Shown piece after piece: positions 1 through 9,820 of a stretch of DNA of 64,000 bases. Position 1 is the stretch's first letter. Each line of letters opens with the position of its first letter. The stretch spans positions 1 to 64,000 of the forward strand of contig DAIDAO010000045.1 of NCBI GenBank assembly GCA_027310575.1. The letters are read 5' to 3'. The position numbers were made by a program, and so were the translations under genes. The notes below the pieces were generated by a model. It worked only from the letters and a program-made list of their open reading frames with translations, had not been told where the DNA came from and made no database searches. This stretch comes from a bacterium (lineage in GTDB: Archaea > Thermoproteota > Nitrososphaeria > Nitrososphaerales > Gagatemarchaeaceae).

Positions 1-2
1 TC

Positions 3-503
3 GGCATCAGCGACATCATGGACTACGAAGGGGAGCTCGCGGTCGTGATAGGGAAGGCGGCGCGCAACGTCAGGCGCTCGGACGCATGGGAGCACGTCCT
101 CGGCTACATGCTGCTCAACGACATGTCGGCCAGGAGCCTCTACCGGGTGCCGCAGGGGCAGGGCACGATGCTCGACTGGTTCTCATGCAAGGCGATGGAC
201 CGTTCGACCCCGGTGGGGCCGTGGATAGTGACAGCTGACGAGGCGGGGGACTTCGCTGACCTGCACGTCGAGACGTACCTCGGCGGGTCCAGGGTGCAGT
301 CAGGGAGCGCCTCCGACATGGTCTTCGACGTGCCGAAGATAATCGAGCACGCCTCCAGCAGGGTGACGCTGAACCCAGGCGACGTGATCTCCACCGGGAC
401 GCCCGCAGGCGTCGGGGTGGCACTGAAGCGGACGCTGCAGAAGGGAGACGTGGTGAAGGTGCAGGCCGAAAGGATAGGCCACCTAGAGAACAGGATCGTG
501 TAG
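3..503 (+). CDS. Fumarylacetoacetate hydrolase (FAH) family protein, 5' truncated by window edge
   Basis: DYEGELAVVIGK, NDMSAR, GDVISTGTPAGVG are FAH-family motifs; frame stays open upstream of the ATG at 18. Confidence 0.88.
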   Translation, partial: GISDIMDYEGELAVVIGKAARNVRRSDAWEHVLGYMLLNDMSARSLYRVPQGQGTMLDWFSCKAMDRSTPVGPWIVTADEAGDFADLHVETYLGGSRVQSGSASDMVFDVPKIIEHASSRVTLNPGDVISTGTPAGVGVALKRTLQKGDVVKVQAERIGHLENRIV

Positions 504-546
504 GCGTCCGGAAATTTGTAAATAACCAACCCCGGCCGCCGAGGCA

Positions 547-2130
547 ATGGAGCTTTACCGCTCCACGGAATCGGTCTGCCCCGCGCACGCAGGCCAGGGG
601 GACTGGAGGAAGATAGAGGCGAAGCTGTGGATAGACCGCTTCAAGAACGAGGTCTGGATGACCAAGCACTGCGAGCGGCACGGCGAGTTCCAGGACCTCA
701 TCTCGACCGACGCCGGCGAGTACCTCAGGGCGGAGAGGTTCGCGCAGAAGGGGAGCGGCGTGCAGGACCCGATCAACTACACAGACGGCGAGTGCCCGAC
801 GCGGTGCGGCCTCTGCTTCGACCACGAGACGAAGACCGTACTCGCGATCATCGACGTGACCAACAGGTGCAACATGAAGTGCCCAGTCTGCTTCGCCAAC
901 GCGGGCGCAGCCGGGTACGTCTACGAGCCCACCCTGGACCAGATCGACAGGATGCTCGAGGCCGCGACGAAGGTCAACTTCCCCAAGGGGATCCACGCCC
1001 TCCAGCTGTCAGGAGGAGAGCCCACGGTGAGGGACGACCTGCTGGAGATCATCAAGCTGGTGAAGCGCCACGGCATCAACCACATCGAGCTGAACACAAA
1101 CGGCCTGAAGGTCGGCGACCCGGACACCGGCCCGGCTTACCTCAGGGCGCTCAAGGACGCCGGGATCTCGACCCTCTATCTCCAGTTCGACGGCCTCACC
1201 CCAGACGCCAGGATGCCCGGGAGGGTCCCTGTCTCGGACGAGGAGGGGAGGTCGATGTCCGGAGAGGGGAGGAGGAAGCTGGCCGAGTACTACACGGGAC
1301 GGCAGCTGAACGTCGCAGACAGCGCGAGGAAGGCGGGCTTCGGCAGCATCGTCCTCGTGGTCACGCTGCAGCGCGGGGTGAACGACGACCAGATGGGGGC
1401 CATCCTGAGGTACGCAGGGGAGAACTCCGACGTCGTCAGGTGCGTCAACTTCCAGCCTGTCTCGATGGCCGGGAGGATGGACAGGAACAAGATCAGGGAG
1501 GTGAGGATAACCAACGCGGACGTGGTGAACGGCGTCGAGCGGCAGACGGGCGGGCAGATCAGGGCGAGCGACTTCTTCCCCATCCCGGTGGAGGTGCCGC
1601 TGGCGAGCTACATCGAGCTCGTCAGGGGGAGGAAGGACTACTACGACAGGTTCTCCACCCACTCCCAGTGCGGCAGGGCGACCCTGGTCTACGTCACCAG
1701 AAAGGGCGGCGAGGTGGCCTTCGACCCGGTCACCAGGCACATGGACCCGGAGAAGCTGTACTCTTCGCTTGAAGGCGCGAGCAGGTCCGGGAGGGCAGCC
1801 GGGACGCTGAAGGGGGTCTACGGCGTCCTGAGGCACACCGACCGGAGGCTGAAAAAGGAGATGTTCTCGCCAATCCTGCTGAAGGGGAACTACAAGGGCA
1901 CTGGGGACTTCATGAGGAAGGTGCTGATGATAGGGGACATGCACTTCATGGACGCGTACAACTTCGACTTCCAGAGGGTGCGCAAGTGCGCCATCCACTA
2001 CATCGTCCCCGACGAGCGCTTCGGCGCCAGGGTCGTCCCCTTCTGCACGATGAACAACTTCCACAGGCCGCAGATTGAGAAGCGGCTCTCGGTCCCCCTC
2101 GCAGCCTTCCGCCCCGGCACCAGGGTCTAG
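547..2130 (+). CDS. Radical SAM protein, tetraether synthase (Tes)-like
   Basis: CNMKCPVCFANA radical SAM cluster motif plus extra Cys pairs (CPTRCGLC), SGGEPTVRDDL, YLQFDGLTP, NFQPVSMAGR; matches my recollection of the MJ0619/MA_1486-type family. Confidence 0.82.
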   Translation: MELYRSTESVCPAHAGQGDWRKIEAKLWIDRFKNEVWMTKHCERHGEFQDLISTDAGEYLRAERFAQKGSGVQDPINYTDGECPTRCGLCFDHETKTVLAIIDVTNRCNMKCPVCFANAGAAGYVYEPTLDQIDRMLEAATKVNFPKGIHALQLSGGEPTVRDDLLEIIKLVKRHGINHIELNTNGLKVGDPDTGPAYLRALKDAGISTLYLQFDGLTPDARMPGRVPVSDEEGRSMSGEGRRKLAEYYTGRQLNVADSARKAGFGSIVLVVTLQRGVNDDQMGAILRYAGENSDVVRCVNFQPVSMAGRMDRNKIREVRITNADVVNGVERQTGGQIRASDFFPIPVEVPLASYIELVRGRKDYYDRFSTHSQCGRATLVYVTRKGGEVAFDPVTRHMDPEKLYSSLEGASRSGRAAGTLKGVYGVLRHTDRRLKKEMFSPILLKGNYKGTGDFMRKVLMIGDMHFMDAYNFDFQRVRKCAIHYIVPDERFGARVVPFCTMNNFHRPQIEKRLSVPLAAFRPGTRV

Positions 2131-2151
2131 GGCGCGCCTGGCTTATTCGCG

Positions 2152-2391
2152 CTACCGGCTCCTGTAGACGCCGACGAGCATCACCCCGACGCTGACGGCC
2201 AAGAAGCCGAAGTCCAGCGCCCACGCGTCCCAGAGCGCGAAGTGGCCTATCAGGGGAAACTCGTAGCTTGGTATGCCGAGGGTCATGTATGTGAACAGCT
2301 CGTCGTCCACCATCAGGAATACGCCGAACAGGAAGGCCCCGACGAGGGCCATGACGTTGTACCTTGCGGGCAGGGCGCGCGTCTTCAGCAT
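2152..2391 (-). CDS. Small membrane protein, hypothetical
   Basis: 79-aa ORF with two predicted TM segments in an otherwise empty gap. Confidence 0.55.
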   Translation of the reverse strand: MLKTRALPARYNVMALVGAFLFGVFLMVDDELFTYMTLGIPSYEFPLIGHFALWDAWALDFGFLAVSVGVMLVGVYRSR

Positions 2392-2492
2392 CGGGCTCCC
2401 CGCGCCCGAAGTGAGTTCTTAACCGAAATGAACTCCTGCTCCGTAGGGAGGTTGTGTCCGGATGCCGCGCCCAGGGCCGGGATGACTGGGCC

Positions 2493-3122
2493 TCACTCTC
2501 GGCCGTACGCGTTCCGTATTCTCTTCAGGTCTGCCTCGCCGAGGCCCGATATCCCCCCGGCCTGACGGCCCGCGAGGAAGATCTTGGCGCTCTCCTCCAG
2601 GACTTCCAGCCGCGAGGCGGCCTCGTGGAGGTCCGCTCCCAGAGAGAAGAAGCCATGGTTCCTTATCCCCACCATGTCGCACTTCCCCAGGGACTCTTCT
2701 ACGGCCCTGGCGCCTGCCTCCCCCGGGACAGCGAAGTCGACCACCTCCAGCCGCCTGACCATGACCGCGTGCTCGGGGGTCATGACCGGCACCGCCACCC
2801 CGGCAGTGATCAGGGCGACGGCCGTCGGCGGGTGCCCATGGACCACGGCGCCAACGTCCTCCCTCAGCCTGTAGGCCGCCAGGTGCGTCGGGAGCTCGCT
2901 CGAAGGATTCTTCTTCCCGAGTACCTTCCCGTCGAGGCTCACCCTGACCAGGTCCCCTTCCGCCACGCCCCCCTTGAAATAGCCCGCGGGCGTGATCAGC
3001 ATCTGCCTCCTCGAGGGGAGCAGGACGCTGGCGTTCCCGCCCACGCCGGAGACCAGCCCCCTCACGTACAGCCTCCTTATGGTGTGGGCGAGCTCCCTCC
3101 CTAGGCGCCCGGGCCCGTTCAT
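2493..3122 (-). CDS. Class II aldolase/adducin family protein
   Basis: GGNASVLLP, SSELPTHLAAYR, VVHGHPPTAVAL, RNHGFFSLG; start trimmed to ATG at 3122. Confidence 0.88.
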   Translation of the reverse strand: MNGPGRLGRELAHTIRRLYVRGLVSGVGGNASVLLPSRRQMLITPAGYFKGGVAEGDLVRVSLDGKVLGKKNPSSELPTHLAAYRLREDVGAVVHGHPPTAVALITAGVAVPVMTPEHAVMVRRLEVVDFAVPGEAGARAVEESLGKCDMVGIRNHGFFSLGADLHEAASRLEVLEESAKIFLAGRQAGGISGLGEADLKRIRNAYGRE

Positions 3123-3201
3123 CCCGAAACGCGCCGGCTCGTAGTCTATTAAATCAGAGAGATTCAGGACTAAATACTCGCGCGCGGCCCGACATGGCGA
3201 A

Positions 3202-3567
3202 ATGGGGACGCCTGCTCCGAAGGACGTCGTGACGTCATACATCGGCGCCCTCGACGCCCAGGAATACGACAGGGCGCTGTCGTATCTCGACGACAGAGTG
3301 AGGATCAGGGGCCCGGCGGGCGAGACCTTCGGCAAGCCGCTGGACTTCATCGAGATGCTCCGGAAGTATCAGGGGAGATACGACGTCAAGAAGGTCTTCG
3401 CAGACGGAGAGGACGTGTGCGTGCTCTACGACCTCGCCACGAACGGGCCCACCGTGTACATGTCGTCCTGGTACAAGGTCAGGGACGGCAGGATAGTCTC
3501 GGTCACCACGGTCTTCGACCCGCGGGCATTCGGGCCGCCTCCGGGCGCGAGTAAAGGCCGGCCCTGA
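3202..3567 (+). CDS. SnoaL-like/NTF2-like domain protein
   Basis: NTF2/SnoaL pattern (YIGALDAQEYDRALSYLDDRVRIRGP...). Confidence 0.65.
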   Translation: MGTPAPKDVVTSYIGALDAQEYDRALSYLDDRVRIRGPAGETFGKPLDFIEMLRKYQGRYDVKKVFADGEDVCVLYDLATNGPTVYMSSWYKVRDGRIVSVTTVFDPRAFGPPPGASKGRP

Positions 3568-3623
3568 CTCTGGAAGATTCTACCAAAAATCATTAATTGC
3601 GGAAGGGCGCTGTGCACAGTGAA

Positions 3624-4004
3624 ATGGAAACAATTACGAAGCAAGAGCTCTCGACCAAGCTGGGCTCGCCCGGCGTGGTCGTCGTGAACGTCCTCGAGCC
3701 AGAAACCTACGACAAGATCCACATCAAGGGCTCCATCTCCATACCAGGAGGCCAGCTCCAGGCCGGACGGTGGAAGGAGCTGGACAAGAGCAAAGAGGTC
3801 GTCACCCACTGCTCCAGCTACACGTGCAACGCCTCGAGAGAGGCGGCCGAGTTCCTAGCAAAGCAGGGATACAACGTGCGAGCATACGAAGGCGGGATGA
3901 AGGAGTGGGCCGAGTCCGGCCTCCCGACGGAGGGAAGGCTCTCCCCGCAGCAGTGGCTCGCCGAGAAGTACAGGCAGTCGCAAACGATGGCTGCACCGGC
4001 GTGA
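3624..4004 (+). CDS. Rhodanese-like domain protein
   Basis: VVVVNVLEPETYDKIHIKGSISIPG and Cys loop CSSYTCNAS; EGGMKEW C-terminal motif. Confidence 0.85.
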   Translation: METITKQELSTKLGSPGVVVVNVLEPETYDKIHIKGSISIPGGQLQAGRWKELDKSKEVVTHCSSYTCNASREAAEFLAKQGYNVRAYEGGMKEWAESGLPTEGRLSPQQWLAEKYRQSQTMAAPA

Positions 4005-4110
4005 AGTCCCCCGGGAAAAGCACGGAGACATCCCTCTCGCCCGGGGGACCGTCCCCCAATTTTCCAGTTGACCGTCTGACGGACCAAAGGCTCTCCGGAT
4101 TGGCGCCCAG

Positions 4111-5187
4111 GTGAACGGTGTGGTCATCATGGCCCAAACAGTCCCGAAGGGAAAGGCCCGCGCCGACATCTCAGCGATAGCGAACACCGTGATAGTCCTG
4201 CAGGAGAACCACACCTTCGACAACTACTTCGGGACCTACCCGGGCGCGGACGGGACAGCCGGAAAGCCGTACTGCCTCCCCGACGCTCCTGGGTCCTCGA
4301 AGTGCGTCAGCCTCTACCACGACGCCAGCATCACCCCAGTGGACATGAACCACAACTGGAAGTCCGCGCACGCCGACTACGATTCCGGGAAGATGGACGG
4401 GTTCGTCTACGCCGAGGGGGACAAGGAGACGATGGGGTACCATGACAGGCAGGAGGTGGGGCGGTACTGGAAGGCGGCCGACGCCTACGTCCTCTGCGAC
4501 AGGTTCTTCACGTCCGTGATGAGCGAAAGCGCCCCCAACCACCTCTTCCTGGTGGCCGGGACGGCCGGGGGTCTCATCGACGACAGGGTCCCGGACATGC
4601 TCCCGTTCCCTCCCATATTCCAGCAACTGGACGCAGCCGGCGTGTCTTGGAAGGTCTACAGCGACACCACCTCCTGGTACAAGAGCTTCTCGTACGTCCA
4701 GAACTCGTCCGCGGCCACGGCGAACTTCAAGAGCGCCGCCGGATTCAAGGCCGACGTGTCCGCCGGCCAGCTCAGCAGGGTCTCGTGGATAATCGGAGCC
4801 CCAGGCGGGGACGAGCACCCGCCGAAGAGCATCCAGGCCGGCATGAACTCCGTGGCCGACGACATAGTGAACTTCGTGGGCGGGAGCCCGTACTGGCGCG
4901 CATCGGCTATCTTCGTGACCTGGGACGACTACGGCGGCTTCTTCGACCACGTCGCGCCCCCGCAGGTCGACAAGTACGGCTACGGGTTCAGGGTCCCCTG
5001 CCTTGTGATCTCCCCCTACGCGAAGGCGGGCTTCGTCGACAGCGCAGCGAACGACCACGCATCGATACTCAGGTTCGTCGAAACCAGGTACGGCCTCTCC
5101 CCGCTCAGCACGAGGGACGCTTCTGCGAACAGCTTCCTGGAGGCATTCGACTTCACCCAGGCCCCGCGCCCCTTCACCCCGATCTAG
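4111..5187 (+). CDS. Phosphoesterase (phospholipase C / acid phosphatase AcpA-like)
   Basis: [49 protein letters not shown]. Confidence 0.88.
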   Translation: MNGVVIMAQTVPKGKARADISAIANTVIVLQENHTFDNYFGTYPGADGTAGKPYCLPDAPGSSKCVSLYHDASITPVDMNHNWKSAHADYDSGKMDGFVYAEGDKETMGYHDRQEVGRYWKAADAYVLCDRFFTSVMSESAPNHLFLVAGTAGGLIDDRVPDMLPFPPIFQQLDAAGVSWKVYSDTTSWYKSFSYVQNSSAATANFKSAAGFKADVSAGQLSRVSWIIGAPGGDEHPPKSIQAGMNSVADDIVNFVGGSPYWRASAIFVTWDDYGGFFDHVAPPQVDKYGYGFRVPCLVISPYAKAGFVDSAANDHASILRFVETRYGLSPLSTRDASANSFLEAFDFTQAPRPFTPI

Positions 5188-5256
5188 CCCGCAGGCCGCC
5201 GCTGGAGAAGCACCCGCACACAAAGCTAATCTGAGACTGCATTCCCAAAGGACTGG

Positions 5257-6186
5257 ATGGACCGGCTCTGCCACACCCGATTTGTGAAGAACGCGAGATT
5301 CCTTCAGAGCGCAGAGGTCGGGTTCATCCCGAAGGCCGAGCCGCTCGACGGCTTCCAGGCGCTCGTGCCCGCTTCGGTGCTCAGGCGGCTGGAGCGCCTC
5401 ACCGTCGAAGAGATCAAGGACGGACGGCTGGCTGAAGCCGTCTCGAAGAGGAAGCCCCCCGCCGCCCAGACGAAGGCAGCCGGGCCGCTCTTCTCAGGGA
5501 CGCTGCGGTTCATGCAGGTCGCCTTCTCCTCTTCCTCCAGAAGCAGGGCGGGCGTGCCGATCTCGGACCTGGAGACTGCCATGAGGTATGCCAGCCTCGC
5601 GGTCGGTCCCATCTCGGCGTACGCGTCCCAGTACGGGCCCAACAGGCTGGCGGTCGCAGTCGCAGCCGTCCCATTCAACGCCGCAGTGACCGACGGGAAG
5701 TACAACGACAGCGTCCTGTCAGGGTGGGTCGACAAGATCGCGGGGGCGAACGGCCTCGGTTCGGACTCCTGCCTCGTCTTCCTCAACCCCCAGGGGGTCG
5801 TCAACACCGACGCCGACCCGACGCAGGGGGTCATGGGGTACCACAACCTGTCGTCGTCCGGCATCCCCTACGTGTTCGTCAACGTCATGGGGGCAGGGCT
5901 TACGATCGACGACAGGCAGGACGTGTACGCCATGGCGCTGAGCCACGAGATCGCTGAAATGACTGTCGACCCCAGAGCTGACGGGAGCAACCCCGAGGTG
6001 TCTGACCCGTGCAGCGGGAACTGCAGCGTCGGCTACCGCAACTACTTCGACCAGGGCGGAAGCTGGCTCGGAGGCGTGCCTCCTCGGAGCTACTCGTTCT
6101 TCACGGACGGGATAGCGACCCCTGCCACTGTGGCCCAGTGCCCGGCGCCAGCCTCGTCCTGCACGTACCCCCCGCCGAGGCACTGA
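5257..6186 (+). CDS. Hypothetical protein with HEIAE metallopeptidase-like motif
   Basis: 309-aa ORF with ALSHEIAEMTVDP and CSGNC; good codon periodicity. Confidence 0.75.
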   Translation: MDRLCHTRFVKNARFLQSAEVGFIPKAEPLDGFQALVPASVLRRLERLTVEEIKDGRLAEAVSKRKPPAAQTKAAGPLFSGTLRFMQVAFSSSSRSRAGVPISDLETAMRYASLAVGPISAYASQYGPNRLAVAVAAVPFNAAVTDGKYNDSVLSGWVDKIAGANGLGSDSCLVFLNPQGVVNTDADPTQGVMGYHNLSSSGIPYVFVNVMGAGLTIDDRQDVYAMALSHEIAEMTVDPRADGSNPEVSDPCSGNCSVGYRNYFDQGGSWLGGVPPRSYSFFTDGIATPATVAQCPAPASSCTYPPPRH

Positions 6187-6271
6187 CGGAGCCCCTGCCG
6201 GTCCCAGTCCCCGCGTCCACCCTAACCGATACGCGTCTCGGCTTAAACGGAAGAAGGAGGGCTCGCCTGGC

Positions 6272-7243
6272 ATGGAAGCGGTAGTCGGGAGGCTGCTGGC
6301 GTCGCAGGAGCCCTCCGTCCGCCTGAAGACCCGCCTAGAGATCCTCTGCGAGAGCGCTGATTCCAGTACCAACGTCAGGCTGCAGGGGGAGGTCAAGAGG
6401 AGTCAGAGGGTCAGGGCGCTGCTCTCCGGCCGGAAGGACGGGGTCATACCCTGCCACCCCTACGCCAAGTGGTTCGGAGCGCACTGGGTCCTCGCGGCGC
6501 TGGCGGACCTCCGGTACCCCGCCGCGGACAGGTCCCTCGCCCCCATGAGGGGCCAGGTGTACGAGTGGCTCTTCTCGAAGCAGCACATGGAATACGTCCC
6601 GAAGCACGAACCGTACGCCGGCCCCTACATGAGGGTCAGGGGGCTCGTGCGGGCCCACGCGTCGGTCGAGGGCAACGCGGTCTACTACCTGAACGCGCTG
6701 GGGCTGGCTGACGGGAGGACTGCAGAGCTGGCCGAAAGGCTGGTCGGGTGGCAGTGGCCGGACGGCGAATGGAACTGCGACAAGAGACCCGGCGCGCACA
6801 CGTCGTCGTTCACTGAGAGCCTCATCCCCATGAGGGGGCTGGCGGCCCACGCCAGGGCCACGGGCGGCCACCGCGACGCGATCGACAGGGCTGCGGAGTT
6901 CTTCCTCGAGCGCAGGCTCTTCAAGCGGAAGAGGGACGGCAGAATCATATCTCCCAGGTTCGCCAAGCTGCACTATCCCTGCTACTGGCACTACGACATC
7001 CTGGCCGCGTTGACTGTCATGAAGGAAGCCGGGTTCGCGAAGGACGAGAGGTGCGCCGACGCCCTCTCTCTCCTGGCTTCGAAGAGGCTCCCGGACGGCG
7101 GGTTCCCGGCGGAGGAGAAGTACTACGCGGAAGGGAGCGGGTGGAAGAGCCGCAGCTCCCCTGTAGGCTGGGGAGGGGTGAGCAAGAACAGGATGAACGA
7201 GTTCGTGACCTGCGAGGCGCTCGGCGTGCTGAGTTACTCGTAG
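6272..7243 (+). CDS. Prenyltransferase/squalene-cyclase repeat (alpha-alpha barrel) protein
   Basis: QWPDGEWNCD and LPDGGFPAE QW-like repeats. Confidence 0.65.
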   Translation: MEAVVGRLLASQEPSVRLKTRLEILCESADSSTNVRLQGEVKRSQRVRALLSGRKDGVIPCHPYAKWFGAHWVLAALADLRYPAADRSLAPMRGQVYEWLFSKQHMEYVPKHEPYAGPYMRVRGLVRAHASVEGNAVYYLNALGLADGRTAELAERLVGWQWPDGEWNCDKRPGAHTSSFTESLIPMRGLAAHARATGGHRDAIDRAAEFFLERRLFKRKRDGRIISPRFAKLHYPCYWHYDILAALTVMKEAGFAKDERCADALSLLASKRLPDGGFPAEEKYYAEGSGWKSRSSPVGWGGVSKNRMNEFVTCEALGVLSYS

Positions 7244-7254
7244 CCTGAGCGGGC

Positions 7255-7806
7255 CTACGCGAGCGTCTGCTGCTCGTCCCTTACGGCGATCTCGTTCTGG
7301 GCGGCCAGCTGCTCCTCGAGCTTCCTGACCCTCCGCCCCAGCTCCTCCAAAGACCGCCCGAGCTCCTCCACCATCGCGGCGAGCTTCTCGTTCTCTCCTT
7401 CGCTCGCAGACTTGATCTGGAACGTCTTCGGCAGCCTCCCTTCCTTGAGCATGAGCATGACGAGCTCGTAGAGCCTCTGCTCGACGACAGGCCCGTCTTC
7501 GGCAGAAACGGGGATCGTCCCTGTGTACATCTGCACCAGCCTGTCGAGGTCCGAGAACCTCCTGTCCTTGTACACCACCCTGTACTGGTACCCTGTCCCC
7601 ACTGCGCCCGAATATGACCAGACGTCTGACTTCTTCGTCCTGTCGAGCTGGGGGCCGTCCATGAGGAACTCGACCTCTCTCCCGTTCATCGGGTTCTTCT
7701 CTGCCAGGTTGGGCTTCAACGAGCCGTTGAGGTAGGAAACCGTGAACTCCTCGACCAGACGGCGCTTCATGCCTCCCCCGAAGCTGCCGTCGCTGGCCTC
7801 GCTCAT
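7255..7806 (-). CDS. Hypothetical protein with C-terminal coiled coil
   Basis: 183-aa ORF; heptad-rich C-terminus (LAAMVEELGRSLEELGRRVRKLEEQL). Confidence 0.7.
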   Translation of the reverse strand: MSEASDGSFGGGMKRRLVEEFTVSYLNGSLKPNLAEKNPMNGREVEFLMDGPQLDRTKKSDVWSYSGAVGTGYQYRVVYKDRRFSDLDRLVQMYTGTIPVSAEDGPVVEQRLYELVMLMLKEGRLPKTFQIKSASEGENEKLAAMVEELGRSLEELGRRVRKLEEQLAAQNEIAVRDEQQTLA

Positions 7807-7951
7807 TCACTCAGTCACCGAATGTGGGCTTCGCCCCTCCTAATGAGAATCTGGGCCAACGAATCTTCATCTCGGAGTCAGTCTTGATTACCCAAGCGGG
7901 GGCATCCTGACACCCGTCCACCTTAAATTCCCGGAGGGTGCGCGCAGCCCG

Positions 7952-8497
7952 ATGCCCGTTTCAGCGAAGGTAGCCATCCTGGTCGAGAACCTCTACGAGG
8001 ACCTCGAGTTCTGGTACCCCTACTACAGGCTGAAGGAAGAGGGGGCGGAAGTGACGGTCGTAGGCACAGGATCGAGCCAGCTCTACAGGGGCAAGCACGG
8101 CCTGGAGGCCAGGCCCGACATCACAGCCGAACAGGCCGACCCAGGGAAGTTCGACGCGGTGGTCATCCCGGGAGGGTATGCGCCGGACTACATGAGGCGG
8201 TATCCAGCGCTGCTTGACTTCGTCCGGGGGATGCACGGGCAGGGGAAGGTGGTCGCTGCGATATGCCACGCGGGGTGGGTCCTGGCGTCGGCCGGCCTGA
8301 CGAAGGGGCTCACAATGACCTGCTTCAGCTCGATCAGGGAGGATGTCGTCAACGCGGGGGCGAACTACGTGGACAGGCCGGTCGTGAAGGACGGGAACGT
8401 CATCACTTCGCGCTTCCCTGCGGACCTGCCCGCGTTCTGCAAGGAGATCATCACGTCCCTGGGCGAGGCCAGGGTCCCCCCGATCAGCGAGAGATGA
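7952..8497 (+). CDS. DJ-1/PfpI family protein
   Basis: VAILVENLYEDLEFWYPYYRL, VVIPGGYAPDYMR, VAAICHAGWVLAS (nucleophile-elbow Cys). Confidence 0.92.
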   Translation: MPVSAKVAILVENLYEDLEFWYPYYRLKEEGAEVTVVGTGSSQLYRGKHGLEARPDITAEQADPGKFDAVVIPGGYAPDYMRRYPALLDFVRGMHGQGKVVAAICHAGWVLASAGLTKGLTMTCFSSIREDVVNAGANYVDRPVVKDGNVITSRFPADLPAFCKEIITSLGEARVPPISER

Positions 8498-8922
8498 ACC
8501 TAGTATCAGCAGGGCTCCTGCTCTTCTGGGGCGTCTACTTCGGGCTCGCGGGGACGGGGAACATCGTCGACTGGCTGACGAACCACGGCTACCGGGGGAA
8601 GCTCTTCCGTTCGTCGAGCAAGAACCTCGAGCTCATGGAGAAGGTGGCGCAGAGGCACGGCTCGGGCAAGCGGGCCATAGACGCCCTCTTCGCTGTGATC
8701 ATGTCCTGGGAGATGCTGTCCGCTGCGACCTATCTGGCCGCGCTCGTCCTCTACGTCTCCGGGAGCCTCTTGCTCCTTCCGTACGCGTTCTTCGTCGGCA
8801 TGGGGCTGTTCGCAGGGCTGATCATAGGCAACGAGGCGTTCGTCTACTACGACGACGAAGAGGAGCACGTCGTCATGCTGCTGGCCCAGCTCGTGTCGTA
8901 CGTGGCTGCCGTGCTCCTCTAG
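8494..8922 (+). CDS. Membrane protein, hypothetical
   Basis: ATGA overlap with the DJ-1 gene; 142 aa with several TM segments. Confidence 0.75.
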   Translation: MNLVSAGLLLFWGVYFGLAGTGNIVDWLTNHGYRGKLFRSSSKNLELMEKVAQRHGSGKRAIDALFAVIMSWEMLSAATYLAALVLYVSGSLLLLPYAFFVGMGLFAGLIIGNEAFVYYDDEEEHVVMLLAQLVSYVAAVLL

Positions 8923-8975
8923 GGGATCCAGCATCCCGCCCAAAGCTTAACATCCGTGGGGTTCGGCCTCCTTCA

Positions 8976-9428
8976 GTGGCTGCGCTGAACGACAGAGTCA
9001 GGTCTTTCCTCAACGACGCGTCCAAGGCGCCTCCGATTATGGGCACCCTCGGCATGCGCCTCGCGAAGCTGGGGGAGGGAGAAGCCACCATGAAGCTGAA
9101 GGTGGACAGGAGGTTTCACAATCCGATGGGCACGCTCCACGGAGGGATCATGACCGACCTCGCGGACGCCTGCATGGGCATAGCCACGATGACGACCCTC
9201 CGGGACAGCGAGACGTTCACGACCATCGAGCTGAAGATGAACTTCCTGCGCCCTGTCATCGAGGGGGAGCTCACCGCCGAGGCGAAGGTCGTCCACAGGG
9301 GAAGGACAGTGGCGATGACCGAGGTCGTCGTGAAAGACCAGGGCGCAAAGGAGGTGGCGAGGGGGATGGCCACCCAGATGGTGCTCCGGGCAGGCGAGCG
9401 CCGGCCCCGGACCGAGCCGAAAAATTGA
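8976..9428 (+). CDS. PaaI-type hotdog thioesterase
   Basis: FHNPMGTLHGGIMTDLADACMGIA and NFLRPVIEGELTAEAKVVHRGR. Confidence 0.9.
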   Translation: MAALNDRVRSFLNDASKAPPIMGTLGMRLAKLGEGEATMKLKVDRRFHNPMGTLHGGIMTDLADACMGIATMTTLRDSETFTTIELKMNFLRPVIEGELTAEAKVVHRGRTVAMTEVVVKDQGAKEVARGMATQMVLRAGERRPRTEPKN

Positions 9429-9522
9429 ACCTGCCGGGGTTTTTGTTCCAAAATTCCGTTCAATAACGTTGGTTCAAAATTCGTCCTGAGATTCGCGGCC
9501 ATGTCAGCGGGCAGCTTGGAGG

Positions 9523-9783
9523 GTGTCCGTCATGCCAGGCCATGACTGCCTGGACAAGGCCCGGGAGATCCGCCGCAGGACAAGCATCATGCTCGGCCTT
9601 GACGCGCACGACGTAGTCAGCGAGCTCTGCAGAGAATGGGGGGCCGCCAACGCCGACGAGTTCTACCAGCACATGAAGTCGCTGAGCGACGACGAGCTGA
9701 GGGCCTACGTCCAGGAGGCCTGGAAGAGGATCAAGCGGAGGAAGCTAGCAATGAAAGCGGAGGAGGTGTCGGCCTACGGTTAG
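9523..9783 (+). CDS. Hypothetical protein
   Basis: 86-aa ORF, start GTG 9523 or ATG 9532; followed closely by next ORF. Confidence 0.55.
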   Translation: MSVMPGHDCLDKAREIRRRTSIMLGLDAHDVVSELCREWGAANADEFYQHMKSLSDDELRAYVQEAWKRIKRRKLAMKAEEVSAYG

Positions 9784-9820
9784 CTCCAGGAAGCCTACCG
9801 ACAAGGAGGCTGAGCGGGTC

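Noticed and set aside
3624-4004. Rhodanese as partner of the PLP-rhodanese fusion
   Set aside because: Over 40 kb apart with no shared regulatory sequence seen
6335-7810. 491-aa minus-strand ORF over the terpene-cyclase-like gene
   Set aside because: Arg/Gly-rich nonsense translation; overlaps better ORFs on both strands
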